NCBI GenBank assembly: GCA_033725935.1
Contig: MU867061.1
Coordinates: 620,001-684,000 of the forward strand
DNA: 64,000 nt
Direction: 5' to 3'
Source: Cladorrhinum sp. PSN259
Lineage: Eukaryota > Ascomycota > Sordariomycetes > Sordariales > Podosporaceae
Shown: positions 54,729 to 64,000 of the stretch, piece by piece
Layout of the letters: the number at the start of each line of letters is the position of its first letter
How positions within the stretch are numbered: the first letter of the stretch is position 1
Translations under genes and position numbers: made by a program
The notes under the pieces: model-generated
Told to the model about the DNA's origin: nothing
The model's input: only the letters and a program-made list of their open reading frames with translations
Database searches by the model: none

Positions 54729-56708
54729 TTATATTATCGTCACCTCTGTGGGGTTAGAGTCCCAGTATGTACACCAAAGTTTCCCTTTCTGACGGAAGTC
54801 TACACCCCAATATATCCCAACTCTGCGGTATCGGCCATTTCCTGCCGTTGCTAAGACTAGTACCACATCCTGGACAACATCAGAAACCACTCGTAGGTAA
54901 GTTAGATCTCGGGGAGACGGGAAATCCGTCTCTACGTCTGGAAAGATGCCATGCCTGTCTCCCTCTTGAGCAATGCCAGGATGTTCCCGACCCCATTCCG
55001 CGCCATTGATGACATTCCCGACGACGACGAGTGACCTTCCATCGTCTTGGCCTGAGAACTGCAACTGAGCGTCTCCATCTAGGCTCCCTTCACAAACGCT
55101 TTCAACGGGGACATCGAGACAACCCCAGGACCAAGTAGGTGCCCTAGTGGAGCGATTTGGCGCAGGAAGAAGCGTCCTCCATGCCAAAGTAACTGGCATT
55201 GACAATATCGTACCGAAGCGGGAGAGCTCGTTGGTATGCCGAGTCAACTCCTGTATAATCCCTTGGAAAGCGTTGAGCCGGTCGTTCGAATTGGTCAAGG
55301 ATCGACTCGTGTAGCGTCTGATAAGCTCTCCCCATTCCCAAACCCCAGGTGTTATTCCCTCTTGACGAGTCCTAGCCTCCCTCCTCATGATCGACGAGAA
55401 ATAATGCGCCGCCAAGTTATGGTTGTCATAAGCTAACAGACTGGGGACAAGAGGGCGCTCATATCCATCTTGGCAGCCGACCAGCAGTTCAAGCACGGAG
55501 AAAACTAGCTTTCGGCGAGAGAGAATCTTTTCTTGAAACGCCCAAGCTCGTGTATCAAGGGGATGCTGATAGGAACGACATTCTCGTGTGGCGAATGTAA
55601 GATTTCCAATAGCCCCCCCTGGTAGTGTAATCTGGAAATCGTAACCCTCAAAGTGCGGACCGCGGGGAGTTCTAAGAAATCCTTCATTCGAGTTAGATGC
55701 GGTCGCGGCAAAGATAACTGCGTATGCGTTTTTGTAGATGGAAGCCATTTTACAAATCTCGGCCGCGATTTCCGTGTTGTCGTCCTGAACGATACAGATT
55801 GCATCGACCCAAAGATACCGAAACCCAAGACGCCGGGTGGTCTCGATAGCGTCCTGAATAGTCAAACCGAGGTTGTCGATAGGAATCAGTTCGCTAAGAG
55901 ACTGTACAGTTTCCTGGGTGGCCTCCACCTTCTGTCTTCCTCCCCAACAATAGCTCAGACAGAGGTACTCAATTGCTTCTTCGCCTTGGGCAGGCATGAT
56001 GAGTCTAGCGCTTATGCCGGGTACACCAGGGTCAACGTCAATGAGTCGCGTTGGTAGCAGCCGCGTTGCATCTTTATTCTCGCAATCCGGATGAGTGTCA
56101 GCGCAGGTGCGAAGCCACGACCTCGTCATAGTGAAAACCCTTTCGCTCGCAACATCCAAGGGAATGGGCCGGAAGTTGGTCATGGCGGAGGCTGGGTCAT
56201 CTAGACGGTATGTGTTAGCCAGCCTCGCATCTACCAGACGACTGTGAGAAGCCCGGTGGGTATGAGCAATAATACAAGAGAATCCGACTTCTACACGAGG
56301 AGTATTACAGGTGGAATGCCAAATAAGGTACCTGAGTCGAAAGAGCGACATACCTTCTTCGGTATAAATACGGAGGCTCGAACGATAAACCGGAAACCTT
56401 TTACCGTCTTTAGAAGTGCTTATATGAAACTCCCCCCGACATTTGTTAGATTTTGTTTCAACATCAAAGTGTAAGTTGCGTAGTAAAATGAAATGATCAG
56501 GGTTTAAGTCCTTCATCTCCTGTAATGCATACTGGAGTTTATGACACATCGTGCATGGCTTTGAGGCAGACGCCATATCGAACACAACACGGATCGAGTT
56601 GTGCTTGAACACGCCTCCCAATTGAATTTCCGACAAGGTTTCGTATGTCGTCAGCTCTATACATTTTCTGCAGAGCGTCTTATCAGTGTTGCTTGGGTTG
56701 CAAGCCAT
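54729..56708 (-). CDS. HET-domain protein with N-terminal Cys-rich segment
   Basis: I model two exons (56354-56708 and 54729-56200). The frame is open throughout, but a 153-nt in-frame intron is supported by a perfect GTATGT donor at 56353, a CTAAC branch point and a CTAG acceptor ending at 56201; splicing restores the EEDDPAS stretch typical of this subfamily and gives 608 residues. The N-terminus has CRKC and CTMC pairs. The HET domain (PF06985) shows YLCLSYCWGG, then FRYLWVDAICIVQDD and ICKMASIYKNAYAVIFAA, with the later RAWAFQEKILSRR and TWSWG motifs. This is the WW-type HET family seen in non-self recognition; partner unknown. Confidence 0.93.
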   Translation of the reverse strand: MACNPSNTDKTLCRKCIELTTYETLSEIQLGGVFKHNSIRVVFDMASASKPCTMCHKLQYALQEMKDLNPDHFILLRNLHFDVETKSNKCRGEFHISTSKDGKRFPVYRSSLRIYTEEGMSLFRLRYLIWHSTCNTPRVEVGFSCIIAHTHRASHSRLVDARLANTYRLDDPASAMTNFRPIPLDVASERVFTMTRSWLRTCADTHPDCENKDATRLLPTRLIDVDPGVPGISARLIMPAQGEEAIEYLCLSYCWGGRQKVEATQETVQSLSELIPIDNLGLTIQDAIETTRRLGFRYLWVDAICIVQDDNTEIAAEICKMASIYKNAYAVIFAATASNSNEGFLRTPRGPHFEGYDFQITLPGGAIGNLTFATRECRSYQHPLDTRAWAFQEKILSRRKLVFSVLELLVGCQDGYERPLVPSLLAYDNHNLAAHYFSSIMRREARTRQEGITPGVWEWGELIRRYTSRSLTNSNDRLNAFQGIIQELTRHTNELSRFGTILSMPVTLAWRTLLPAPNRSTRAPTWSWGCLDVPVESVCEGSLDGDAQLQFSGQDDGRSLVVVGNVINGAEWGREHPGIAQEGDRHGIFPDVETDFPSPRDLTYLRVVSDVVQDVVLVLATAGNGRYRRVGIYWGVDFRQKGKLWCTYWDSNPTEVTII

Positions 56709-58089
56709 GGTAGTATTATTAGTGCGAAATGAGAAGTTTGCGGTCTCTCTTTAAGTTTCTGTAAAGAAATATGAAGAAATAGAGCTGGTCGGTACTTCCC
56801 AGCCGCAAAGTGCAAGGAAGAAGCCTTAATAAGGCACACTCACACGTATACACAGCAAGACACAAAAACAGGGAAATGTTACATTAGGAGGCCTCCTGTC
56901 CTACCAGTTTACCGCAACAGCTGACCTTATGTCATCAGGATTAACTTGGATACTGCATATTACTGGGCGGCGAGCCAAATTACATATAATTGGTAAGTTT
57001 ACCACGAGCTAACATTAATTGGTCGAGTCTTGTTACCACTGTGGGGCCGACATCCGCAGGTTTCCAATTACAATTGGTTAGAAGTGTTGGTCCGCAAGCC
57101 TCATTCTGTATGTGGCCGCTTTTACATGAGGTGTACACGACCCTGAGCTGCGGTTGCCACTCGCGATAATCGAGCTTCCAGCCTAGCTAATCTTGAGGCC
57201 CGGGTAAATGTTAGCAGTGGCGCTCTGTCTTTCGCCAAAGAGTACACGCGATTACAGAGAATTTAACACTGCTTATGCAGCGCTGCAGGAGCCCGGGGAC
57301 CGGTGTAGCAAGTCTGCCGGTACCGTTGCACTGAAGGAATATACCGAAAATGTTAATGAAGGATATAGGGTACAAGGCGGTGTATAAGTGTCTGCCGAAT
57401 TATAGGGATGGGAGGGTCAAGTAAGATCATATGCCAGAGTAGTGTCACGACCCAAGTCATGACACATGGTAACGCACGGGCTATCAGGAACAACTCTTGT
57501 TCTTCACGCTAGTAATCCAAGCTGAGCTCCAAACTTCAGACGAACTGGCAGGTAGAAGGCCAACATGACTGACCATGGAAGATCGCTTCTGCAGTATTCT
57601 TATCATTAGCAACTCCTCGAGATGGTGATCAGTTGTGGGGCCAAGATATAAATAAAAAGTTGGTAACGGAGATGGTATCTGAACCTTTTCACCGCTAGCC
57701 CACGCAGCTACCAACGGGTTCGGGTCACACAGAGAGCACATTGGATGGAATACATGGGATGGGAGATGTTATCATTGCAGCTTTACCCCCGTGACCGACC
57801 AGGTGATCCTGAATCTTGCTATCACCAGGTAACTTGCCTCAGTGCCGAGAGATCATTGGGCCATGATCTCTTGTAGGCACCTTCTCGTGCCTCAATTGTT
57901 GTTGAGGGCCCTCTACCTTTGGCCCTCATGTGACTTGTAGATGTCCCATTGTTTCAGGTATAAATACTTTGCCACTTTCCTCCCTCCAGTTGTCTCCTTT
58001 CCTCCTCACTACTTGACATCGCTCCTACCAGTAACCTCAATTCTTATTCCCATTTGTTTCTTTCATCGTCAACTCTCCTTGAGTAAAAA
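56709..58089. other. Intergenic region with LTR-like start and a TATA box
   Basis: No supported gene over 1.38 kb. A TATAAATA box at 57959-57966 lies 124 bases ahead of the next gene's ATG. An imperfect inverted repeat beginning TGTCACGACC at 57444 is described in the findings. Confidence 0.5.
57959..57966 (+). promoter_or_regulatory. TATA box of secreted-protein gene
   Basis: TATAAATA followed by a pyrimidine-rich stretch (TTTCCTCCCTCC, then TCTCCTTTCCTCCTC), the usual layout of a strongly expressed fungal promoter; ATG at 58090. Confidence 0.65.
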
Positions 58090-58823
58090 ATGCCTTCTTT
58101 CAAGAACATCATCTTGATTCTTGTCGCAATCTCCAGCACTACCCTTGCCGGCGTCATGAATCTTCAAGCTCGTGAAGTTTCCGATACGACCTCCTCTGCC
58201 AAACCAGTGGCTTGCGGTTCCACCACATTCGTCTTCACCGGTCTTCCTCCCAACCATCCCCTTGTGACCAAGGAGGGATTCGACCCTGCAGTTATTGATA
58301 AAGCCCTCCACGCTGACCAGGACGCCATGACCGCAGCAGGCTACAACGTCCGGATCGTCCTCTTTGGCCCCGAAGAGCCCGTGAGCACCCTTGACTACCA
58401 CATGCGAGATATCCAGAACTGGGACGGCACAGGTGTGGGATATGGTGTCAGAGTTGCCCACGATGATCAAATGACTATTCGTTTCGAGGGTATGGGCTTT
58501 CTTCATTTGATCCTACTACGGTGGTGTCTTGAGTCTTTTACTAATACTCTTCACATGAACGCTTCAGACATTATTAGCCTCTACCGCCAGCGCGCCGCTC
58601 ACAGCCCCATCATCTTTAACAGCTCGCCAACCTCTGGATTCCTTCCCGCTATCCAACGCCGCTTCCCCATCGTTGCTAGTTGCGCAAATACTCCTGGAAA
58701 GAATCTCGTACGTTATTCCGCTCATTGAGAATGATGACTTGATTTGGCTTTAGGTCTGACAACTATTTATTGCACATGTAGGGCTATCGGGTTATCTGCA
58801 GCAAGGACGTTTGCAAGAACTAG
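58090..58823 (+). CDS. Small secreted protein of unknown function
   Basis: Three exons (58090-58489, 58568-58707, 58782-58823) with 78- and 74-nt introns give 193 residues. A signal peptide (MPSFKNIILILVAISSTTLAG) leads. The mature body alternates beta strands and helices (VRIVLFGPEEP, DWNGTG-like NWDGTGVGYGVR, RFEDIISLYRQRAAHSPIIFN), suggesting a small Rossmann-type fold. Three Cys sit near the C-terminus (ASCANTP, VICSKDVCKN) with one near the start (VACGST). I do not recognise the family. Without the last intron the protein would end RYSAH; splicing gives GYRVICSKDVCKN, which pairs the cysteines better. The strong TATA/pyrimidine promoter suggests high expression. Confidence 0.78.
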
Positions 58824-59912
58824 GAGGACAAGGCGACATGGCACTAATCTAGGGGTTCACCGGGAACATTTATCTAGGTTTGGTCGCGCTCTAGAGGGAA
58901 GGGAAACGGGATTTGCCAAGTTCAAGTTGCTCTAGTTGCTAGGCTAGGAGTAGAGTGGGCGTACTACAATCCTGAATTAAAATTTCTATCGACATGTTTT
59001 GCGGGTGAACATTGTCCTTCCTTCTGCACTGAGTTGCTGTATGTTGCCGACGCTGTGAGTCCAATGAGAGAAGTTTTCTTAGAGCAGCCAAGTTCAAGGA
59101 TTGCACGCTAGCACTTGTCGAACCACCTCACCATACCATGGATCCCGTGAAAGCCTTGGCGATTGTTTCTCTAAGGCTTGACTTCTGTGACGGCTGGATC
59201 TCATCGTGATGGAGGGAATAGACAGTTATACATTGCTGTTTCTGCCACAAACCACACGCCAACGGGACCTGGACGCTGTAAGTCAAGACGCAGCACTCCA
59301 AATCAGTTTCTGGCAGCACCAGGAGGAGATATCGACGAGTCTTGAAGTTTGAGGCAAAGCCCCGGAGAAAAGAGAGGCATCTCTTTAGCCTCAGCCAATA
59401 AACAAATCTTGTACTAATTTCCGTGTCTCAGGAAATTGAAAGAAATCCATCTCTTTTTCCAAGTCTCAAGTTCATTATTTTCCCTTGTGCTTCACCTTTT
59501 TTATCTTGCAAACAAAGTATCATGAATATGATTAGAACGATAAGATCTAGAGCATCAAGAGCGTTCCCTGCAGAAATTATGCTACAAAGTTAAGAGCCAC
59601 TCTAATTAATGAGCAGTGTTCACTCAATCAAAGCTATCTATTATTAGCCTCGAAACAACCACTTTTCAACTACGACAAGCAAAAAACTCCTTCCCTCCTC
59701 TTTGACCAAAATCCTTACTAGCTGAGGTACGTTCAACCTTTTCTCATTTGAATCATGTTATCAATATTGAGTTACTTCCTTGTTTAATTGCGTGTGTACT
59801 CATCTCCATTAGCTTTATAGCTCCACCCGGCGTGACTCAAGTAAGTTCAAGTCACAACTTCAGATTCATGAACCCCAAAAATGACTCCTTCCACCATCAA
59901 GTAAACTCGACA
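58824..59912. other. Intergenic region
   Basis: No gene supported. It ends at the tRNA. The sequence is AT-rich after about 59400. Confidence 0.4.
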
Positions 59913-60008
59913 GGCCGTGTGGTGTAGTGGTAGCATACTTGCTTTGGGATGATTCCTAGAAAGAAGAATTCTTGCAAGTGGTCCCAGGTTCGAGCCCTGG
60001 CTCGGCCC
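59913..60008 (+). tRNA. tRNA-Pro (anticodon TGG), intron-containing
   Basis: Acceptor stem GGCCGTG pairs with CTCGGCC (the T6-T67 mismatch is a known feature of fungal tRNA-Pro), D arm GGTGTAGTGGTAGCAT, anticodon stem CTTGC/GCAAG with loop TTTGGG around anticodon TGG (59945-59947), and T arm GGTTCGAGCC. A 24-nt intron (59949-59972) sits at the canonical 37/38 position. The discriminator base is C at 60008. A TTTT pol III terminator follows at about 60014. It decodes CCA (and CCN by wobble). Confidence 0.95.
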
Positions 60009-60369
60009 TTCACTTTTGACAAATTTTCCTTTTCTTGCTTTCCTTACAAGCTAAGCTGAGAGGATCAAGTAAGTTTGATCCTTTTTCTTGCCTTCTGATC
60101 TTTTTTTTGAAACTGCAATGCTTTGTAAATTGTACCAGAGGTAGAGGACCCAAAGAAACAAAAGACTAAAATCTACAAAAGAAAACAAAAATAACATACA
60201 CATCTACTACCACTGCCAACACGTCTCCCATCAAGAAAACAAGACTTCCATCTACCTTCACTTCCCCGCTCCACTATAAATATATAGATGAATGGCATTC
60301 GAGAGCTCTAATCCCTCCACCGCCGCCGCCCATCGCATACATCCGTGATACAATACCCTCCCCTTCTGC
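60009..60369. other. Intergenic region
   Basis: A/T- and purine-rich, no gene. Downstream flank of the FAD monooxygenase gene. Confidence 0.4.
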
Positions 60370-63009
60370 TCAGGCAGTCTTGCCGTGCAACCTCTTGACA
60401 CTCTCCATGGTCAAAGCGCCCTTGTGCGTCCTGTGCGCAAGGATATTCTCCCTAAACAACCAAGCAAGCCCCAGTGTTGCACCGGGGCCAATAACCGGCA
60501 CTCCAAGAACCATCAAGCCCACAACCTTGAGCCACCCTTCCTGCAACATACCCGCGGCCTTCAAGTCCCAGAACTGATACGCCATCCACAGCAAATGCGA
60601 GCCGAATCCGAATACCTGGTCCCAGCGCATGAACTGAACGATAAACTGCTGGAAAGTAAGCGTGCCCGCGTTGAAGCCTCTGCCCGGGATATCCGTCGGC
60701 ACAAAGTTCTCAACGATGCCGGCTCCAATCGGCCAGGTGGTGGAGATCCACATGGAGGCGCCCAACAAGCTGCCGGCACCAATGTACCACTTCATGACGG
60801 GGAGGTCCTTCTCCGTGTTGGTCAACCTGTCCTGCTTTTCTGTGTTTTTAAAGAATCTGGAGATGAACCACAAAGCAGCGGACAAGTAAACAGGGTACAA
60901 CTGCCAGATGTACAGCAGGCTCTGGCGTGTCTCCAGCTCAGGTGACATGAATAAGCCGTAAAAAGGGAGAAGATAAGCGATTAGGATAGCCGGGAGAGAA
61001 GCAAAACTCCAGTGGGTGCGGGTGAGACGCTGGTCTCGGGCGGCGAATCTCTCAACAGGGGACAGGACGTATTGGATGTAGCACCAGAGGGGCGAAAGAA
61101 CACCGATGCCGGCGATCTGGCCGAGCAGAGTAAACAGGTTGGGGCTAGAGACAACTGATCAGCAATCTTCCCGGCGAACAAAAGAAAGGGGGAAGGTGGA
61201 CGCATACAACTGCAAGATATTCAACCCGTTAGCCCTCCTCGTCGACTCAAAAGTCCAGATCAGCAGCAGGGTGGTCCCCTCAGTGATAAAAGTCAGCATC
61301 TGCCTCCGGCACTGCGGCGACAGCCCATACATGCCCGGCACGAAGAACATGTTGACCTCGGCGATGAAGTCGTCCAGACCCTCGAGCCCATAAAACCGCC
61401 TCAAAACTCCGACTTGCTCTCCATCGCTCAGAACCAACTTTCCGGCATCCCTCATGGCCTTTGCCGCCTTCAGCACCGGACTCACGTCCATCACGTGGAA
61501 GGCCAAACCCGCCATAGCCAGCAACGGCAAGGCCAACACCGCCCGCCACAGCTTGCTCTCCTGCTTGGTAACGCCAATCATCGGATTGAACGGCGCGAGA
61601 ACTTTATCCCTCCTCAGGCTCTTTTCAGGAAGCGGCAGGAAATCAATCTTTTCACTGCCAACCATTAACTCGAGCTTAAAAGCAGGGATGAACTCGTCGA
61701 ATCGGGGAAGGATATAAAAGACCAGGATCTTGTCCAGCCACGAATACAAAGTGTGCGCCTTTGTGACGGTATCCGAAGCTTTCACGACCTCGTCCGCGCG
61801 TGGTTTTCGTTTCTTTTGATACTCGGCCAGCATTTTCTCAATGTCGGATTTGGTGGGGTACGGAGCCGCTAGACCAAAAGATTTGGCGCGACGATCAAGG
61901 GCAACGATCCCATTGGCCAGCGCCGCGGCGGACTCGATTGCAGTGTTTCCGCCCAGGCCGAGGTTGGGGGTCGCCTTATGGACTGCGTCCCCTGCACAGA
62001 CCAATCGGCCGTGGTGCCACAGGTGGAAGGTGCCCTCCTCGATGGGGACGAGGCAGTAGAAGCTGGAGTTGGCCCAGATATCTGCGATGGTGAGGGCGTC
62101 CCCTGCGCCTGGGGCAGATTCGGGTCGTATGACGAGGGAGGAATACTTGGTGAGGAAGTCGTTCGTATCTTGGGTGGAATAGCCACGGGGGATGGTGCCT
62201 GATGGGTAGGGTTTTGGATAGCGCTCGCCCATATACCAGTAGAACTTGCCGCCTTCAACGCCGACGGTGAAGCAGATGTGGCCGGGTCCGTGAATCACGT
62301 CAAAGTCACCCGGCGTGACCTGGTGTATGTTGTGGGCGATGCCGAAGACGGCGCGATAGTCGGCGTGTAGAGCAGTTTTGTCCTTGTTGACGAGTTCAGG
62401 GTACTCCTCTTCTGACAACTCCCAGATTTTCTGCCGTATCTTGCTCCTGACGCCATCACAACCGACGATGATATCCGCGCGATAAGAGGTGCCGTCATCA
62501 CAGACTGCAGTGGCGCCATCTTCCTCGTCGATGACCCTAACGAGATTTTTGCCGACAAGAATCTTGCTATGATCCTTGATACCATCGTAGAGAGTCTGGA
62601 GTAATACACGTCTTTCGCCCCACGAGTTGAAGTATCCTGCTCTTGCGGCAATCAGGGAGCTGCTGTCGTCGGCGTTGATCAATCTTCCGTCCCAAGTGCG
62701 GGAATAGAAGATCCTGATTATCTCGGCCTTGGCTTCAACATCCTTCCAAACCCCTAGCTGGTCTAGAATGCGGGCGCCGCTAGCGAAAATTCCGATCGAG
62801 GCACCGATCTGGGGTGCTATCTCCTTATGACGCTCAAGTAGGAGATAATCGACACCGGCTTTCTGTAAAATATATCTTGTCAGTGAACTAAACCCAAAGT
62901 AAACCGACAATTTGGGGGCGTAACTGACCTCGAGAGCATTCGCAAGTGTCAAACCAGCTACCCCAGCTCCCACAATAACTACCTTTAGGTTTCTCTTTTC
63001 GGATAACAT
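60370..63009 (-). CDS. FAD-dependent monooxygenase fused to multi-pass membrane domain
   Basis: Three exons (62929-63009, 61208-62862, 60370-61144) joined by 66- and 63-nt introns give 836 residues. The first intron is in frame and easy to miss. The N-terminal part is a class A flavoprotein monooxygenase: GAGVAG (14-19, FAD pyrophosphate), GCDGVRS (161-167) and GDAVHKATPN (318-327, FAD ribityl). From about residue 540 the protein becomes hydrophobic, with around seven TM helices of 240-250 residues in total, in size and layout like the membrane terpene cyclases of fungal meroterpenoid pathways (Pyr4/PaxB type). If so, one polypeptide would epoxidise and cyclise a prenylated substrate; the cyclase part is inferred from topology only. 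No meroterpenoid partner genes are in the window. Confidence 0.9.
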
Positions 63010-63634
63010 CTTAAGGTCTCGGCTAGTAGGGCACTGGAAAACCCTTGAAGCTGAGTCGAAATCCGGAAGGATTGTTGGGCCTAATGAAGAAAATCCGACA
63101 GTTGGACTTGTTGGTACTCAAGAGTCGGAGAATCGGAAATTTAGAGGCTATGGTGTTGCGGTCCCAATCGGAATCGGAATCGGAATCGGGTTCATCATAC
63201 TGGCCGGGAGCCATATTTGCATTTGCCCCCGCTGACTACATAAGACTGGGCGGTTTCATTCAAGCTCAATACTTGATTTTCTGCCCCAAAGCAGGAAGTC
63301 GTTTCTCGTATCAACACGCAAAGGACTTGACAACCGTGGGGGCTCCAGTTACCCGCGCGGGGGCTTAAAGAGTTAAAGCAGGAATTCCAAACAGGGATAT
63401 TTATCTCGCATCGTGCATGTCCTATTGGTTGTTCATTGCCACTGTGCCGCAGCCACATAATACAACGACCGCAGACCAGTTCTTGTCGTTGATACGCGGT
63501 ATAAGGCCATGATTGATAAGCAGCCCACATCTCTGCTATGTGACGTCCGTCTGGGCTGAAGGTAGAAAGGGACACGATGACCATCGAAGAGGACATACCC
63601 CACTGGCACCCGCTCCAGATCGAACAAGATACAG
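63010..63634. other. Intergenic region
   Basis: Both flanking genes are on the minus strand. A short GGAATC direct repeat (63168-63188) is the only structure. No gene seen. Confidence 0.4.
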
Positions 63635-64000
63635 CTACCTCCCAGTTCCTTCCAGCGCATCCAACGGCATCTTCACAGCCTCACATGTCTCTTTCTGCCC
63701 ATAATCCCCAAAGCCAACGATGCCCGTTCCTCCCCACTGCAGGATCCTCATCTTCGGAGACTTCCACTCTACCGGCTCCCACTGACCAACCCTCTCGACT
63801 TCTTTCTTGGTCTCCGATAAGCCTCTCACTTCCAAGTATTTGGAGTCGGGGTCGGGCTTTCCTGTTCGGGCAAAGCTAGCCCAGTAATCCACCACCAACC
63901 TCTGGAACTTGTTATCATTGCCATCTCTGTCAGGTAATCCGGCACGGGCAACGGACCCAAAAACCACCATCTGCTCTCCTGCGTGGCACTTGTAGTACTC
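63635..64000 (-). CDS. Type-B carboxylesterase, C-terminal end (runs off window)
   Basis: The frame is open to base 64000, so only the last 121 residues are in the window; the catalytic Ser and Glu/His parts lie outside. The visible end is typical of type-B carboxylesterase/lipase C-termini: VVDYWASFARTGKPDPDS, then WEPVEW, MRILQWGG and GIVGFGDYGQKETCEAVKMPLD. The family hydrolyses esters and is often secreted; the signal peptide is not visible. It lies in tandem with the FAD monooxygenase, 625 bases away. Confidence 0.88.
   Translation of the reverse strand, partial: EYYKCHAGEQMVVFGSVARAGLPDRDGNDNKFQRLVVDYWASFARTGKPDPDSKYLEVRGLSETKKEVERVGQWEPVEWKSPKMRILQWGGTGIVGFGDYGQKETCEAVKMPLDALEGTGR

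Noticed and set aside
57484..57741. 85-residue minus-strand frame in the 57 kb spacer
   Set aside because: No coding features, and it lies in the promoter region of the secreted protein gene.

Overview
This 64 kb window reads as chromosomal DNA of a filamentous ascomycete (Pezizomycotina, most likely a Sordariomycete). The evidence is short introns (43-153 nt, mostly 48-96) with GTNNGT-type donors, and families that are expanded in or limited to these fungi: HET-domain proteins, a 2EXR protein, a DUF3431 protein, fungal rhodopsin-domain proteins, a bifunctional fungal diterpene synthase and several small secreted proteins. One nuclear tRNA-Pro with an intron is present. I joined exons by hand from splice signals and checked each model for reading phase. 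No intact transposon, rRNA or CRISPR array was found.

Layout. 0-11 kb: a Cys-rich protein running in from the left edge, a decayed AIM9-like phosphotransferase pseudogene, a Cys-rich single-pass membrane protein, a DUF3431 protein, a family 2 glycosyltransferase and a small secreted Cys-rich protein. 11-22 kb: a 1381-residue P-loop/RING/patatin protein diverging from a HET-domain gene across a 1 kb spacer that holds a perfect 22-bp palindrome, then a rhodopsin-domain protein and an ADP-ribosylglycohydrolase. 22-27 kb: a secreted GH16 glucanase-like enzyme, a 2EXR protein and a small secreted protein.

27-42 kb is a probable diterpenoid biosynthetic cluster: a bifunctional class II/class I diterpene synthase, a glutathione S-transferase, a 14-TM MFS exporter, two cytochromes P450 and an embedded rhodopsin-domain protein. 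No GGPP synthase is visible, so precursor must come from elsewhere in the genome.

42-57 kb is an accessory block: a small secreted protein, a 1054-residue orphan protein, a coiled-coil protein with a ricin-like tail, two divergently transcribed MACPF-like (putative pore-forming) proteins, one of them carrying two jacalin-like lectin domains, and a second HET-domain gene. With the patatin/HET pair this suggests a neighbourhood rich in self/non-self recognition or defence genes. 57-64 kb: a small secreted protein, tRNA-Pro(TGG), an FAD monooxygenase fused to a multi-pass membrane domain, and the 3' end of a type-B carboxylesterase that leaves the window.
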